Of a stretch of DNA of 64,000 nucleotides, positions 11,272 through 20,641 are shown one piece after another. The stretch's first letter is position 1. Each line of letters begins with the position of its first letter. Both the position numbers and the translations under genes were made by a program. Under the pieces are notes generated by a model, which saw only the letters and a program-made list of their open reading frames with translations, was not told where the DNA came from and did no database searches. The stretch is from Rugalucina vietnamica (Eukaryota; Mollusca; Bivalvia; Lucinida; Lucinidae), in assembly GCA_964017185.1 (NCBI GenBank), contig OZ024871.1, forward strand, positions 64,236,866 to 64,300,865, written 5' to 3'.

Positions 11272-11365
11272 AACGTACATAAGCTGCCAACAGCACAAAA
11301 ATTCCGAGCACCAAAGCATATTTAACAGTTAGAACCACAATAGAAGTCGTACGTCCACCGTTTTC
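11262..11365 (+). repeat. Dispersed repeat family R1, short fragment
   Basis: The order AAAACGTACATAAG, CCAACAGCACAAAAA, TTAGAACCACAATAGAAGT matches the middle of the family at 56420-56500 and 47150-47240. The rest of the family is absent here. Confidence 0.6.
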
Positions 11366-12160
11366 ATTTGAAAAAAAAATAGCATTGGGGTTCATCCCGA
11401 ATGTCCAGCAAGATTTCTGATCTACACATTATGGATTGCAAATATAGGCCCTACCCCAATTAAACAGGAACGCGTTCACTGGTACTCCACGTCCTTCCAT
11501 TGTAGAATGCAATACTTCTTAAACTTCTTACAATTATTCTACCCATTCCGGATCAAGTGCTGAAAATTGCTGCGCATGCGCATATGAATGATTTGAGTAT
11601 TATAAACTTAGTATTATCTTGAAACCAATTTAGTTCCTGTTCAACTGTAATGGTTTTCATTTTTGATCAAGCACGCGACTGTGACAACTGGACTGTGAAA
11701 GTCTATGCATGATTGAAGTCAAAGCGAATCAGTTGGAGGTGATCCGAATCATGGACTGTATATCACCACCGATGGGTTTATTCTTCAAATTCTTTGCATG
11801 TAGTCATACAGTGAACCCTATGAAATATTCCGAGGACCAAAACACGTGCATTTTTGGCGGCATTTCCCATAGCTATGCTTGCTCAACACCACCCCCACCG
11901 AACACACGATGTTCCATGGGTGATCTGAATAACGCCGGAATAGTATATGATGCTTGTTAAAAACGCGGATTATTTCATTGTTTACACTTAATTTTATAAT
12001 ATAAACACCCGGAATGTAAAAATATACATTTAGTTACAAACATCAAACAATCCAAGTCCTTTGAGAGCACAGTACGCGTTTTCACGTGATCCGGAGTAAC
12101 TACAATGACACCGTTTCAAAGTTTCTAATTAAATATGTTACAATATTCGATTTTAGGATG
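11366..12160. other. No gene seen
   Basis: The 83-codon ORF at 11709-11960 has no recognised motif. The region otherwise shows no repeat shared with the window. Confidence 0.4.
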
Positions 12161-12570
12161 GAAACTTTGTCAAACTGACAGAAAACAATTGGAAAAAAAT
12201 ATTAGCAACCAATATCGAAAGATAACTTACATGGTACCTTTCATTTTCGGGAAATACGGCGAACCGCCGTGTGTAAAAGAACGCTTTTTCCATTGTGTTT
12301 CTGCATATGAGCCGGAAACCATTGACGTGAACAAGATGATGATGTCATTATCCACGATCATTGACCGATGGAATGAAACATGTTTGAATCAAGAGTCAAG
12401 TGGCCAAGTTCGTTTTTAAAAAAAAAAACCTTGTTTTATATTTTTGTAAAATTCTTTTGAAAATTATTTTGATCCGGATTATCTTCAGATCCGCTATGGC
12501 TACAACAAGTGTACTTCTGATTTAACGCGAGCACATGTCCGAAAAGAATGAATCTTGCCCAAGTTGAGCC
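12161..12570 (+). other. Possible decayed exons, unidentified
   Basis: A pyrimidine tract and AG near 12165 are followed by an open stretch whose translation begins DGNFVKLTENNWKKIL, ending at a stop near 12230. A second AG near 12489 precedes a stretch reading IRYGYNKCTSDLTRAHV. The amino-acid usage looks more like protein than the surroundings, but no family is recognised and the frames close quickly. A 94-codon ORF at 12135-12419 runs over the first stretch in another frame. This may be an old transposon or gene remnant, or chance. Confidence 0.2.
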
Positions 12571-12924
12571 CGTCTTGCATTGCATGTTTATCTATCTCTA
12601 TATACTGCCACACGCCATCGCGGACATTCTAGGCAGGCTCGTGCAGCGTCTTTTAGTAGCAGACAGAAAAAAGGTGGATTATAGTTACTTTACAATTTCA
12701 AGTGTGTGTTTCCAATTGTCATTTGAGTCACAAAATTTTTAAACAGGTGTGTGTGCGCATCCACGTTCTAGTATGAAGTCTACCCGTGCTTACTTCATCA
12801 CAGTTTTGATTCCTGGCTATGAAACGTGTGCATTGCATCATTAAATAAAATGGCTTTCAATCGATGGACAATCCTGATCTCCGAGGCTCTTAAAAATCGT
12901 AGGTTGCTGAGTGATCCTGTATGC

Positions 12925-12925
<1 letters not shown>

Positions 12926-12992
<67 letters not shown>

Positions 12993-13015
12993 GTTGTTGT
13001 TGTTGTTGTTGTTGT
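12926..13015. repeat. Compound microsatellite (TC)n(GTT)n
   Basis: A run of 32 TC dinucleotides (12926-12989) passes straight into about eight GTT triplets (12990-13015). The Ser/Leu-, Arg/Glu- and Val-rich ORFs that cross it on both strands are artefacts. Confidence 0.97.
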
Positions 13016-13221
13016 GGATACGCTGGTGTTCAGAAGCTGGTGCCAATCAGATGAAAAACACGCAAATCATCTGAATGGGCAGCTGGGCTGGATCTGTGTT
13101 TGATGCGAAATCTCACTACGCTATATTACACATATGTTCCATATGAGAGTACATTCGGAATGGATGACGAGTCACTTCGGCCCATAGAGATTGTACATAT
13201 CAGCCGAGTTGTACGAGTCTA

Positions 13222-13225
13222 GTTC
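13222..13225. other. Target-site duplication GTTC, left copy
   Basis: GTTC directly precedes the 5' LTR and directly follows the 3' LTR (19880-19883). Four bases is normal for Ty3/gypsy-type and BEL/Pao elements. Confidence 0.85.
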
Positions 13226-13978
13226 TGTAAAACAGTCGTGTAAAACCGACTATTTTATTTATTGAGTAGTTAGAATTCTTATTTCTTTTTCTTTCATGCT
13301 TTTTGGAATACAGAATTGTACACGAGCTCTGCACATATGCAGAATCATTTAAGCTTTCTTTCAAACAGTTCAAAGGCAATTAAGGACTATACAGTATTAC
13401 TATTTCAGGTGATGTGCCGTTGCTTCGTGATTTGACAATTACTTTTAAAGCTTCTCTTTGAGACGATTAGCTACATCGCATAATCATTACCAAGAGGCCA
13501 TATGTGCAATTGTTGTCTTAAATGGTCAGATCAAACACTTTAGATCACATGTAAAAGTAATCAAGACAATCATTAGTATCTAACTATGCTTTCAAATGTC
13601 ATATCAGTATCTTATTAAAACACCCTTACCGAGATCAAATAACTTTAATATCATCCACAGTACTGCAATCTGTTTAGGCAGATGTTAAGTAGCCATTGGT
13701 ATCGTTCTTGATCACAAGCAATAATTGTTAATGCAAACGCCAGTCTTTTTATCAAAGGGTTTACCGTTATATGATTGTTCTATCAGATTTCTCTGTTTCT
13801 GTAATTATCTGATATGTGTGTATATAAGAAGATGGAGATTTAGATTTGGGTTAGATTTCGTTTTGGTCTCAGACTGACTAAACATGTTAGAATTGGCAGT
13901 ACGTTTGGCACATGCAATTTATTAAACTTAGAAACTAAAAATGTGTTGACTGTTTATAACAATCCACAAGGTGTTACA
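13226..13978 (+). repeat. 5' LTR (753 bp)
   Basis: Starts TGTAAAACAG and ends GGTGTTACA, giving the TG..CA termini and a 5-bp TGTAA/TTACA inverted repeat. A TATATAAG box at 13821-13828 puts the transcription start near 13850, and ATTAAA at 13921-13926 is the likely polyadenylation signal, so U3 is about 625 bp and R plus U5 about 125 bp. Confidence 0.95.
13821..13828 (+). promoter_or_regulatory. TATA box of the 5' LTR
   Basis: TATATAAG lies about 157 bp before the end of the LTR. The same box is at 19722-19729 in the 3' LTR, where it could drive transcription into the flank towards 20 kb. Confidence 0.7.
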
Positions 13979-13992
13979 TATAGTTTTCCTTT

Positions 13993-14012
13993 TTGGTGCC
14001 GTGACCAGGATC
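13993..14012 (+). other. Candidate primer-binding site
   Basis: TGGTGCCGTGACCAGGATC begins about 15 bp inside the LTR edge. It has the TGG start expected of a sequence complementary to a tRNA 3' CCA end. I could not assign the tRNA, and the gap from the LTR is longer than in most retroviruses. Confidence 0.55.
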
Positions 14013-14163
14013 AAATTAAACAAAAATTATAAACTTTTGGTTTAATACGAACGGGTTTAAATGGATAAAAAATAAAAAATCAACGCGAAGACTTGAAACT
14101 GTCAAAATCAAAACAATCGACATAAAGGACATTGTGACTAGGAAGAGTGGAGCTGGCTTATTC

Positions 14164-14175
14164 AACCAGGTGAGT
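14164..14175 (+). promoter_or_regulatory. Consensus splice donor in the leader
   Basis: CAG/GTGAGT is a perfect donor, with the exon ending at 14169. It lies in the leader before the gag-like ATG at 14204, the usual place of a retroviral major donor. With the acceptor ending at 15382 it would give a subgenomic mRNA with the env ATG as its first good start. Confidence 0.65.
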
Positions 14176-14203
14176 CAAAGTTTGATTAGATTCGATCTGT
14201 AAG

Positions 14204-14374
14204 AATGGCTGAACAAGAAGCACAGGCTGAATTGATTCTTTTATTTCGGAATGTTGCACATGAAATTTCCGTGGTGCATACAACAATTGGGGCAAAAGGT
14301 GTTACAAGATTGTCACTAAACTTTGGGCCTGCAAATATTGCATTAGATCGGGTATGTAAATTCAATTCAATGTA
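14204..14374 (+). CDS. Truncated gag-like ORF (56 codons)
   Basis: The ORF starts MAEQEAQAELILLF and stops after 56 codons. It sits where gag should begin, just after the leader. The only hint of family is a KGVTRL word, loosely like the start of BEL/Pao Gag proteins; this is a weak impression. A second donor-like site, GG/GTATGT, follows codon 49 (exon end 14351). Joined to the acceptor at 15382 it would be in frame with env, so gag start codons could also feed env translation. The rest of gag and all of pol are missing. It could be a pure leader peptide with no capsid function. Confidence 0.45.
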
Positions 14375-14383
14375 ACGTAAAGC

Positions 14384-14578
14384 TGTAAAGAAATAAAATG
14401 AGAAAAAGAAAATAAAAATAGAAAAAAAAATGAAAAAAAAATAAATAAAAACATAAAGAAACAAAATCTGTAATACATGAGCTGAAATGAAATGAGAAAA
14501 AGAAAATAAAAATAGCAAAATGAAAAAAAATAAATAAATAAAAACAGAAAGAAACAAAATATATAATACATGGGGCAA
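14384..14578. repeat. A-rich tandem duplication inside the provirus
   Basis: Two units of about 92 bp, rich in GAAAAAGAAAATAAAAATAG, follow each other (near 14390 and 14484), each ending in a TAATACATG word. They lie between the truncated gag start and the acidic ORF, where pol should be, and may mark the deletion scar. ORFs on the minus strand here are artefacts of the A-rich sequence. Confidence 0.7.
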
Positions 14579-14632
14579 AACAAAAATCAAAACAATTAAG
14601 TAAGTAATTGTTTAGAGTTAAACTATCTAAAG

Positions 14633-15000
14633 TTAGTTAAACACCTCATGAAAGGATAGCCAAGCATTATCGCAAAGAGCGGTCTGAGTCTGATGATGAG
14701 GATGACATTCCTCTCATGGAGCTTTCAAAACGTCTTAAAGGACAAAAGTCGCCAATGACTTATGGCAATAATATGTTACCCTCAGATGAGGAAAACTGCC
14801 ACTCAGACTCAATCTACAGTGACGATGAGGAGGGTGCGACTGATAATCAATTACCCCAGGAAAAGCCTGAGGAAATGATGATTGATGAAGTCAAAACCTC
14901 TCCTATTGAAAACTTCATTTTGAAAACTAGGAGCCAGAAGCATACTGATAAGTCTACGAAAGTCATAAACTTACTGACTGCTGTTGTTGATATGCTGTAA
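14633..15000 (+). CDS. Acidic ORF of unknown function, 5' end unclear
   Basis: The frame is open from 14633 to the stop at 14998-15000, with the first ATG at 14716 (94 codons). The part before the ATG already reads like protein, with SESDDEDDIPLMEL, so the true start may come from splicing or from a lost upstream part such as the end of pol or gag. The protein is rich in Asp, Glu and Ser with a SDEENCHSD stretch and ends in a basic segment and a hydrophobic tail. No domain was recognised. It lies 387 bp before env. The acidic character echoes the end of the second extra ORF at 17967-18542. Confidence 0.45.
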
Positions 15001-15369
15001 GGCTTCATACTTAGGTGCTAATTTTCATGTACATACCTTTCAAAGATGAAAGGGGATACTTGACAAATCAATGGCTAAAAAATAAGGTATTCCTTCTGAA
15101 GATTCCTGATAAGTGTCCCATCCATAAAAGTGGCCCATCCGTAACGGTAACCATTGAAAACAAAACACAAAACAAAAAAAAATATATATATATATATAGA
15201 TGTGGTTTATACACTAGGGCGTATTATATAGCAGCGCGTGTTATACATAAAGACACATTTTAAAATAGCCTGTTAAGCCAATTTCTTTTGTTATCTCTCA
15301 CCAAATCAAGCATAATAAATTATTGTTAATTTCAGAAACCAAAATCTTATGTCGTTCTGAATCTATACC

Positions 15370-15387
15370 TCTTATATTCCAGGAGTC
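15370..15387 (+). promoter_or_regulatory. Splice acceptor directly before env
   Basis: CTCTTATATTCCAG ends at 15382, five bases before the env ATG at 15388. An earlier AG at about 15334-15335 (TTTCAG) is a second choice. The placement fits env expression from a spliced subgenomic mRNA, as in errantiviruses and retroviruses. Confidence 0.65.
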
Positions 15388-17376
15388 ATGAAACTGTTGG
15401 TGATAATCACGCTACTCGTTGGCTTTACTAGGTCCTTAATTGTTAAAGATAATGTAGTATTTTACAAAACCAATGATGTTTCGACTACGCGCGCAAAATG
15501 GCTCGTAACTTTTGTCCTTGACCTATACCCCTATACTCAATTCACAGAACTATATAAGGAAGACATTAAGAATGCTGCAGTTTTTGCTGAAACTGCCGCT
15601 GCATATTATCATAGAAATGGAGAAAAGGGATTCGAAACGGTTTTGTCAAGTTTATTCAAGGAAGTACAGCATTTAAATGAGACTCAGCTAAGCACCCAAA
15701 ACAGTCTTTTAGACTATAGGAGTCTTCAAAAGCGCAATAAACGCTCTTTAATCCCGCTGGTCGGAAAATTACTTTCATTTGCCTTTGGTACCTTGGATCA
15801 AACTGATTTGGACTCCATCCGCAGTGCTATCTCTACTTTGAGCAATAATCAGCAGAATGTGATGCACCTCGTTGAGCAAAATTTATCTATTCTAAATATT
15901 TCGCGTATTCAAATTGCAGAAAACAGACAAGCCATTATGGACTTAGTTAAGAACTTACATCAGCTCGACAGCAAAATAAACAAAGCTGTCGAAATGTTAA
16001 ACAAGGAAATATTCGGGGTCAAATACTTTCTTGAAATGTATCTCAAGCTCGACATGTTTGTTGAAGAGTTGAAAACAATGATGCAGCGTGCCATGTTTCA
16101 TTTGGAAACCTTACGAATGCACCTTAACCTTTTAAGCTTAAATCATTTATCACCGACGACTGTCAGTCCAAGCAACCTTAGGGCAATGTTAAGTGATATA
16201 AAATCACATCTGCCGATAACTCTTACTTTTCCTAGGGATCATATGCAAGACAATTGGTCGTACTATAAAGATTTGTCATGTAACGCCATCATTGACGGAA
16301 ATAAGATAATTATAGTTCTATCCGTACCACTTTTGGAGGTGAATAGCTTAATGGAAGTTTATGAAATAATTAATATTCCGTTACCTGTTTCACCTGATAT
16401 CCAAATTGCAAATGCTACCAAAGATCTCACTGCAATGTATTCCTTGGAGACCCGCGGTCTAATGATAGATAAAACACGAACTAAATATGCATTACTTTCA
16501 TCCGAAGAACTAGCTGTATGTGGAAATCCCGCCAGGAATTACTGCACTCCAAGAAGTCCCATCTTTCCAATCAATTTATCCAACCTATGCACGGTAAATC
16601 TTTTCCTTGGCAATCAAAATAAAATTAAGAAATATTGCAAGACAATCGTATCTATAAACACGCGTCTTCCTAGCGCATTATACCTGTTCGACGGTCAGTG
16701 GGCAATCGCATCTCGTACTGATTTAAGTTTTGCAATTGTGTGTCATGATTCAAAACGAATGATGCAAACGATAACAGCAAAGGCACCTTTAGACGTGTTG
16801 CGCCTGAAACAAACATGCACCGCTTCTAATGACTACATGATGCTTTCTCAATATTTTGGTGGGAAGGGCAGCTACAATGTTGTTAATAAGGAACAACAAT
16901 TCTTGCAGCTATCGAATATATCAAAATCTAAAATTTGGGAACCTATGATGCTTAAACTACCGAATCTCACTAGCCTTAAATTACCCGAAAGTCTCAGAAA
17001 ACTTAAGCAAATACCTTTGGGCCAGTTCGTTCAGAGCATAACGCCACTTCCAAAAGTAGAAATTAAAACCACAGGGTGGCCTTTATGGGCTGGAATTGTC
17101 TTGGGACTTGGGGTTTGTTTGGTCGCTGGGACAACAGTTCTGGTCTTAATTAAATACAGGAAATTCTTAAGGTATCCTAGTTGTTTAGCCATTCGAGCTG
17201 GTCGTGATCTGGGTCAAATTGAGGCTCAAAATGGTAGAAGAAGGTCGGTTTCCGTTCAGAGTAGTCCAACTTCGATCATCGGAGGGCACCATACCCCCAA
17301 ACCGACGGATGTTCCCTGTGACGAAGACGGAGAGAGCAACCTGTATCCCAAACTCGGGATTATATTGAAGAAATAA
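15388..17376 (+). CDS. env: Envelope glycoprotein, baculovirus-F / errantivirus type
   Basis: This is a complete 662-residue ORF. Residues 1-16 form a signal peptide. A furin-type site RNKR at 116-119 is followed at once by a hydrophobic, glycine-containing fusion peptide (about 120-136, SLIPLVGKLLSFAFG). A long helical, heptad-rich region follows (about 137-250). Potential N-glycosylation sites are at 97, 165, 170, 289, 342, 396, 510 and 526. Cysteines cluster at 298-485. A transmembrane segment spans about 565-588, and a basic, Ser-rich tail of about 74 residues follows. The order and the early cleavage site match class I fusion proteins of the baculovirus F and insect errantivirus Env family, whose role is receptor-triggered membrane fusion. 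No frameshift or stop is seen, unusual for an element that has lost pol. The start has G at -3 and lies just after a splice acceptor. Whether it is expressed is unknown. Confidence 0.88.
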   Translation: MKLLVIITLLVGFTRSLIVKDNVVFYKTNDVSTTRAKWLVTFVLDLYPYTQFTELYKEDIKNAAVFAETAAAYYHRNGEKGFETVLSSLFKEVQHLNETQLSTQNSLLDYRSLQKRNKRSLIPLVGKLLSFAFGTLDQTDLDSIRSAISTLSNNQQNVMHLVEQNLSILNISRIQIAENRQAIMDLVKNLHQLDSKINKAVEMLNKEIFGVKYFLEMYLKLDMFVEELKTMMQRAMFHLETLRMHLNLLSLNHLSPTTVSPSNLRAMLSDIKSHLPITLTFPRDHMQDNWSYYKDLSCNAIIDGNKIIIVLSVPLLEVNSLMEVYEIINIPLPVSPDIQIANATKDLTAMYSLETRGLMIDKTRTKYALLSSEELAVCGNPARNYCTPRSPIFPINLSNLCTVNLFLGNQNKIKKYCKTIVSINTRLPSALYLFDGQWAIASRTDLSFAIVCHDSKRMMQTITAKAPLDVLRLKQTCTASNDYMMLSQYFGGKGSYNVVNKEQQFLQLSNISKSKIWEPMMLKLPNLTSLKLPESLRKLKQIPLGQFVQSITPLPKVEIKTTGWPLWAGIVLGLGVCLVAGTTVLVLIKYRKFLRYPSCLAIRAGRDLGQIEAQNGRRRSVSVQSSPTSIIGGHHTPKPTDVPCDEDGESNLYPKLGIILKK

Positions 17377-17966
17377 ACTATATAGACTACAGTATATCAG
17401 TGACACTGCTGTCCAGACCAGGTGAAAAATGGTAAAATATGTACACAATCTAATCAGCGAGTTACAGACTTAATTAGTTTCTCACCCGTTCACTGTCTGT
17501 TGGATAAAGAAAACAATCTGTTAACCCTTATGTAAACAACATTACCTTTGAAAGAAATCGTGAGGCTTGCTAATCACCACCCTGGACGCTGTCATCAAAC
17601 GGCTATTCGGCATTAATTAACTTTCAAGTAGTTCAAAGAAACTGTTGGTGTGCAAACAAAATATTCCAAGATGTTTAAAATAAAAACAATTACAGGATGA
17701 AACCCACATACTCCAGTGCCAGACTTTCATTCATGGTCATTTTCTGATGACGATATACATGTAACACCTGTGTTCAGATATGTAAAAGAAAATTTCATTC
17801 ACGGTCAACTTCTGCTAAAAACGGTTTATGTAACATTGTGCCAAACATTCGGATATTAAAACAAACAAAAATGTAACATTTGTGCCAAACGTTCGGATAT
17901 TATAACCAAGCAAAACAAACAATAAAACAAACGGAATTATACGACATAAATATAATAAAAACCAAC
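17377..17966 (+). repeat. Env-ORF3 spacer with a short degenerate duplication
   Basis: From about 17715 to 17925 the sequence repeats itself imperfectly: a TTCATTCA(T/C)GGTCA block and a block TGTAACATTGTGCCAAAC..TTCGGATATTA each occur twice. Small direct repeats of this kind can arise by slippage during reverse transcription. Nothing coding is seen before the ORF at 17967. Confidence 0.6.
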
Positions 17967-18542
17967 ATGGACACGTTTCTAATTTACCACGAAGTCATCA
18001 TGAGCCTCACTACCCATTTACATCAGCGACGGCAACTGGATATCGAAGCCGTCGCAATGGACATTGCCACACACCTGGACGCCTTGGGCGCGTTGGTGCG
18101 ACAGAGTTATTCTCCAGACGCTGCCGTCGAGAAAGAGGATGCAACAACACAATATTGCACGTCCGACTGCCATGACAACGGACAAAAAGCTGCAACGACG
18201 CAGTACGAATACGAGGATTTCCGGGACAACATACCCATGTGCGTCGTCATGCCATTTGGTTGCGAGGAGCATATAGAATTAACGCGAAACTCGAACTCGC
18301 CAGTGCCTGGACCAAGCGGCATTCAAAACAATAATCTAACAGCCAGTACGGAACCAACTAGCAACTCAAGCTCGCCAGTGCCTGGGCCGAGCGGCTTACG
18401 AACTGACAATCAGTCAACAGTCAGACAAGGTGAACAGCATTTCAGTGATAGTGACAGTTTACCTACACCGCTTAGCTATGACTCGTCGGACATGGCTGGA
18501 CATTGGAGTGATACTGATATTTATATTAGTGACAGTGACTAA
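17967..18542 (+). CDS. Accessory ORF, Ser/Asp-rich protein of unknown function
   Basis: The frame opens at 17880, but the ATG at 17967 has a strong context (AAC before, G after) and gives 191 residues. Residues 1-60 look helical, with no signal peptide. The middle holds two near copies of SPVPGPSG spaced about 24 residues apart. The end is rich in Ser and Asp (SDSDSLPTP, SDTDIYISDSD), with many possible casein kinase 2 sites. There is no membrane segment. The position between env and the 3' LTR is where complex retroviruses carry regulatory genes, and an acidic tail would suit a transcription activator, but that is inference. I know no homologue. The ORF is intact although pol is gone. Confidence 0.6.
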   Translation: MDTFLIYHEVIMSLTTHLHQRRQLDIEAVAMDIATHLDALGALVRQSYSPDAAVEKEDATTQYCTSDCHDNGQKAATTQYEYEDFRDNIPMCVVMPFGCEEHIELTRNSNSPVPGPSGIQNNNLTASTEPTSNSSSPVPGPSGLRTDNQSTVRQGEQHFSDSDSLPTPLSYDSSDMAGHWSDTDIYISDSD

Positions 18543-19118
18543 TATTTCTTCAGAATACTGTTTAAGCTAAAGTACTTTAATTGGAATAATGTAAATAATT
18601 TACAATTTTAAGGCCTTTGTGTATATAAGTATTGTGCATGGAATATTACATGTTTTAGAACGTACGTATTGATTATGATTCATTTGATTTATTGCCATAA
18701 CGTACAGCCAAAATCGTTCTTGTATCTGTGCATGTGTACAAGATTGTTCTCGTATATATGCTTGTCAGTTTTTAATATGCACATTTATGTTATTTGTATA
18801 ATAGTTCAATGAACAATGCATTATGTCATGGTCATTGTATTTTCACTCAGTTTATCTACTCAATTTAGGATGTTAAGGTCTGCAACAGTTGTAAGATTTT
18901 GTTTTCTCGTAATGTTTTCGCCACACAATCAATGCTGCCAATTAAAATAAGATTTTAAAGTTATCTCTTGTAACAGTATGGAATTACATATAGCTGTTTT
19001 AATTCTTTTGAAAACGTCTTGATATTTTGAAACACGGATTTGCGTAACTATGAAATAAATTTGAACCTAAAAATGCAATTATTTTGACCATTTACTGTAC
19101 AAGAATTCTTAAAACGTC
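18543..19118. other. Provirus 3' untranslated region
   Basis: An AT-rich stretch between the accessory ORF and the 3' LTR. AATAAA-like words occur (for example near 19052). No ORF is seen. Confidence 0.5.
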
Positions 19119-19126
19119 GGAAGGAA
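19119..19126 (+). other. Candidate polypurine tract
   Basis: GGAAGGAA ends exactly where the 3' LTR begins. It is short, but it is the only purine run at the position where plus-strand DNA synthesis must start. Confidence 0.5.
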
Positions 19127-19879
19127 TGTAAAACAGTCGTGTAAAACCGACTATTTTATTTATTGAGTAGTTAGAATTCTTATTTCTTTTTCTTTCATGC
19201 TTTTTGGAATACAGAATTGTACACGAGCTCTGCACATATGCAGAATCATTTAAGCTTTCTTTCAAACAGTTCAAAGGCAATTAAGGACTATACAGTATTA
19301 CTATTTCAGGTGATGTGCCGTTGCTTCGTGATTTGACAATTACTTTTAAAGCTTCTCTTTGAGACGATTAGCTACATCGCATAATCATTACCAAGAGGCC
19401 ATATGTGCAATTGTTGTCTTAAATGGTCAGATCAAACACTTTAGATCACATGTAAAAGTAATCAAGACAATCATTAGTATCTAACTATGCTTTCAAATGT
19501 CATATCAGTATCTTATTAAAACACCCTTACCGAGATCAAATAACTTTAATATCATCCACAGTACTGCAATCTGTTTAGGCAGATGTTAAGTAGCCATTGG
19601 TATCGTTCTTGATCACAAGCAATAATTGTTAATGCAAACGCCAGTCTTTTTATCAAAGGGTTTACCGTTATATGATTGTTCTATCAGATTTCTCTGTTTC
19701 TGTAATTATCTGATATGTGTGTATATAAGAAGATGGAGATTTAGATTTGGGTTAGATTTCGTTTTGGTCTCAGACTGACTAAACATGTTAGAATTGGCAG
19801 TACGTTTGGCACATGCAATTTATTAAACTTAGAAACTAAAAATGTGTTGACTGTTTATAACAATCCACAAGGTGTTACA
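19127..19879 (+). repeat. 3' LTR (753 bp)
   Basis: Same length and, by line-by-line reading, the same sequence as the 5' LTR. The TATA box is at 19722-19729 and ATTAAA at 19822-19827. The GTTC target duplication follows at 19880-19883. The 62-codon minus ORF in it is an artefact. Confidence 0.95.
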
Positions 19880-19883
19880 GTTC

Positions 19884-20641
19884 TGTGTTTGCATAACCCA
19901 ATCTGAAACTCGCATGTTTCACAGAGAACCAAACTATTACCGACAACTATCACAGAGAACCAAAATTATTGCCCTCAAATATTGAATAGTAATGAATTGA
20001 GGCAAGAGCTCATGACACCTCATAAGCTACTTGATTGAGGTGGTATTAAATTGGCTGGATTTGCTTTTTCTTTGGACAGATGGACTCGCTCCAGATTCCC
20101 ACCAGAGGGCGTCACAAGCCGAAGCAGAGTGGTGATGGCGGCAGAAATAAACAAACCGAAAGTAGAGTTTTGACAGTTGTTGGCGATACGAATGGTTCCA
20201 GATACAAGCAGCTACCAAAAGAACACCAAAATCTGAAGTGAGTAAAGGTATCACCTTTGTCACGCGGAGAATGACCTTTCAGTCAGTAAATTGCGCATGA
20301 TCACGTCCATTGTAGACTCAGACCTTCAGCTGTTATTTACAATCTCCATGCATGTTTACACAAAAGCATTCCGAATGTGTCATACAGCCTCAGTACCAAG
20401 CGTGTACTAACCGGTCAAAAATAGTTTTACTTTACACATCAAATTTTGAAACCCGAATTTCACTGTGAAAAACTAAATCCCGCTCACCCTCACTTCGCAT
20501 ACTGTTCACAGAGATATTAAATTTTCTCTCCAGGTGATGTTCCATACGAAAAGTCTCTGATTTCCTGCTTAAAATCCATAATTTCTGTGAGATTTACACA
20601 TTCAGCTAGCTCGTTTGCTCTCATTTTTTTACGCGACGCTA
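19884..20641. other. Flank of the provirus; CTCF-like motif, no sure gene
   Basis: CCACCAGAGGGCG at 20099-20111 fits the CTCF core (CCASYAGRKGGCR). It is followed by GATGGCGGC, a YY1-like word, and by a possible splice donor (GTGAGTAAAG) near 20238. The frames open before that donor are short and closed by stops. Small repeats of CACAGAGAACCAAA occur near 19920-19965. This may be a regulatory or untranslated first exon region, or chance. Confidence 0.3.

Larger units (their letters stand above)
13226..19879 (+). mobile_element. Young env-carrying LTR retroelement without pol
   Basis: The unit is 6654 bp long and is bounded by two 753-bp LTRs and a GTTC duplication. In order it holds the 5' LTR, a primer-binding site, a splice donor, a truncated gag-like start, an A-rich duplication, an acidic ORF, an intact envelope gene, an intact Ser/Asp-rich ORF, a short purine tract and the 3' LTR. 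I compared the two LTRs line by line and saw no difference, so insertion was recent. The 5.1 kb between the LTRs has no room for, and no trace of, protease, reverse transcriptase, RNase H or integrase. The envelope type is shared by errantiviruses (Metaviridae) and some BEL/Pao elements, so the parent family is not settled. Confidence 0.9.

Noticed and set aside
11262-11365. Hydrophobic translation on the minus strand as a TM1 exon of the GPCR
   Set aside because: The same sequence occurs in other copies of repeat R1 at 36, 47, 56 and 58 kb, and TM1 is already present at about 8120-8170.
11186-11395. 69-codon minus ORF with a long histidine run
   Set aside because: It is a read-through of the (TGA)n microsatellite and of an R1 fragment.
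12798-13103. Three ORFs rich in Ser/Leu, Arg/Glu or Val
   Set aside because: All are frames of the (TC)n(GTT)n microsatellite.
14186-14590. 134- and 73-codon minus ORFs rich in Phe
   Set aside because: They are the complement of the A-rich duplication in the provirus; composition explains them.
20027-20263. 78-codon minus ORF over the CTCF-like site
   Set aside because: No recognised motif, and the donor-like and start-like signals there lie on the other strand.
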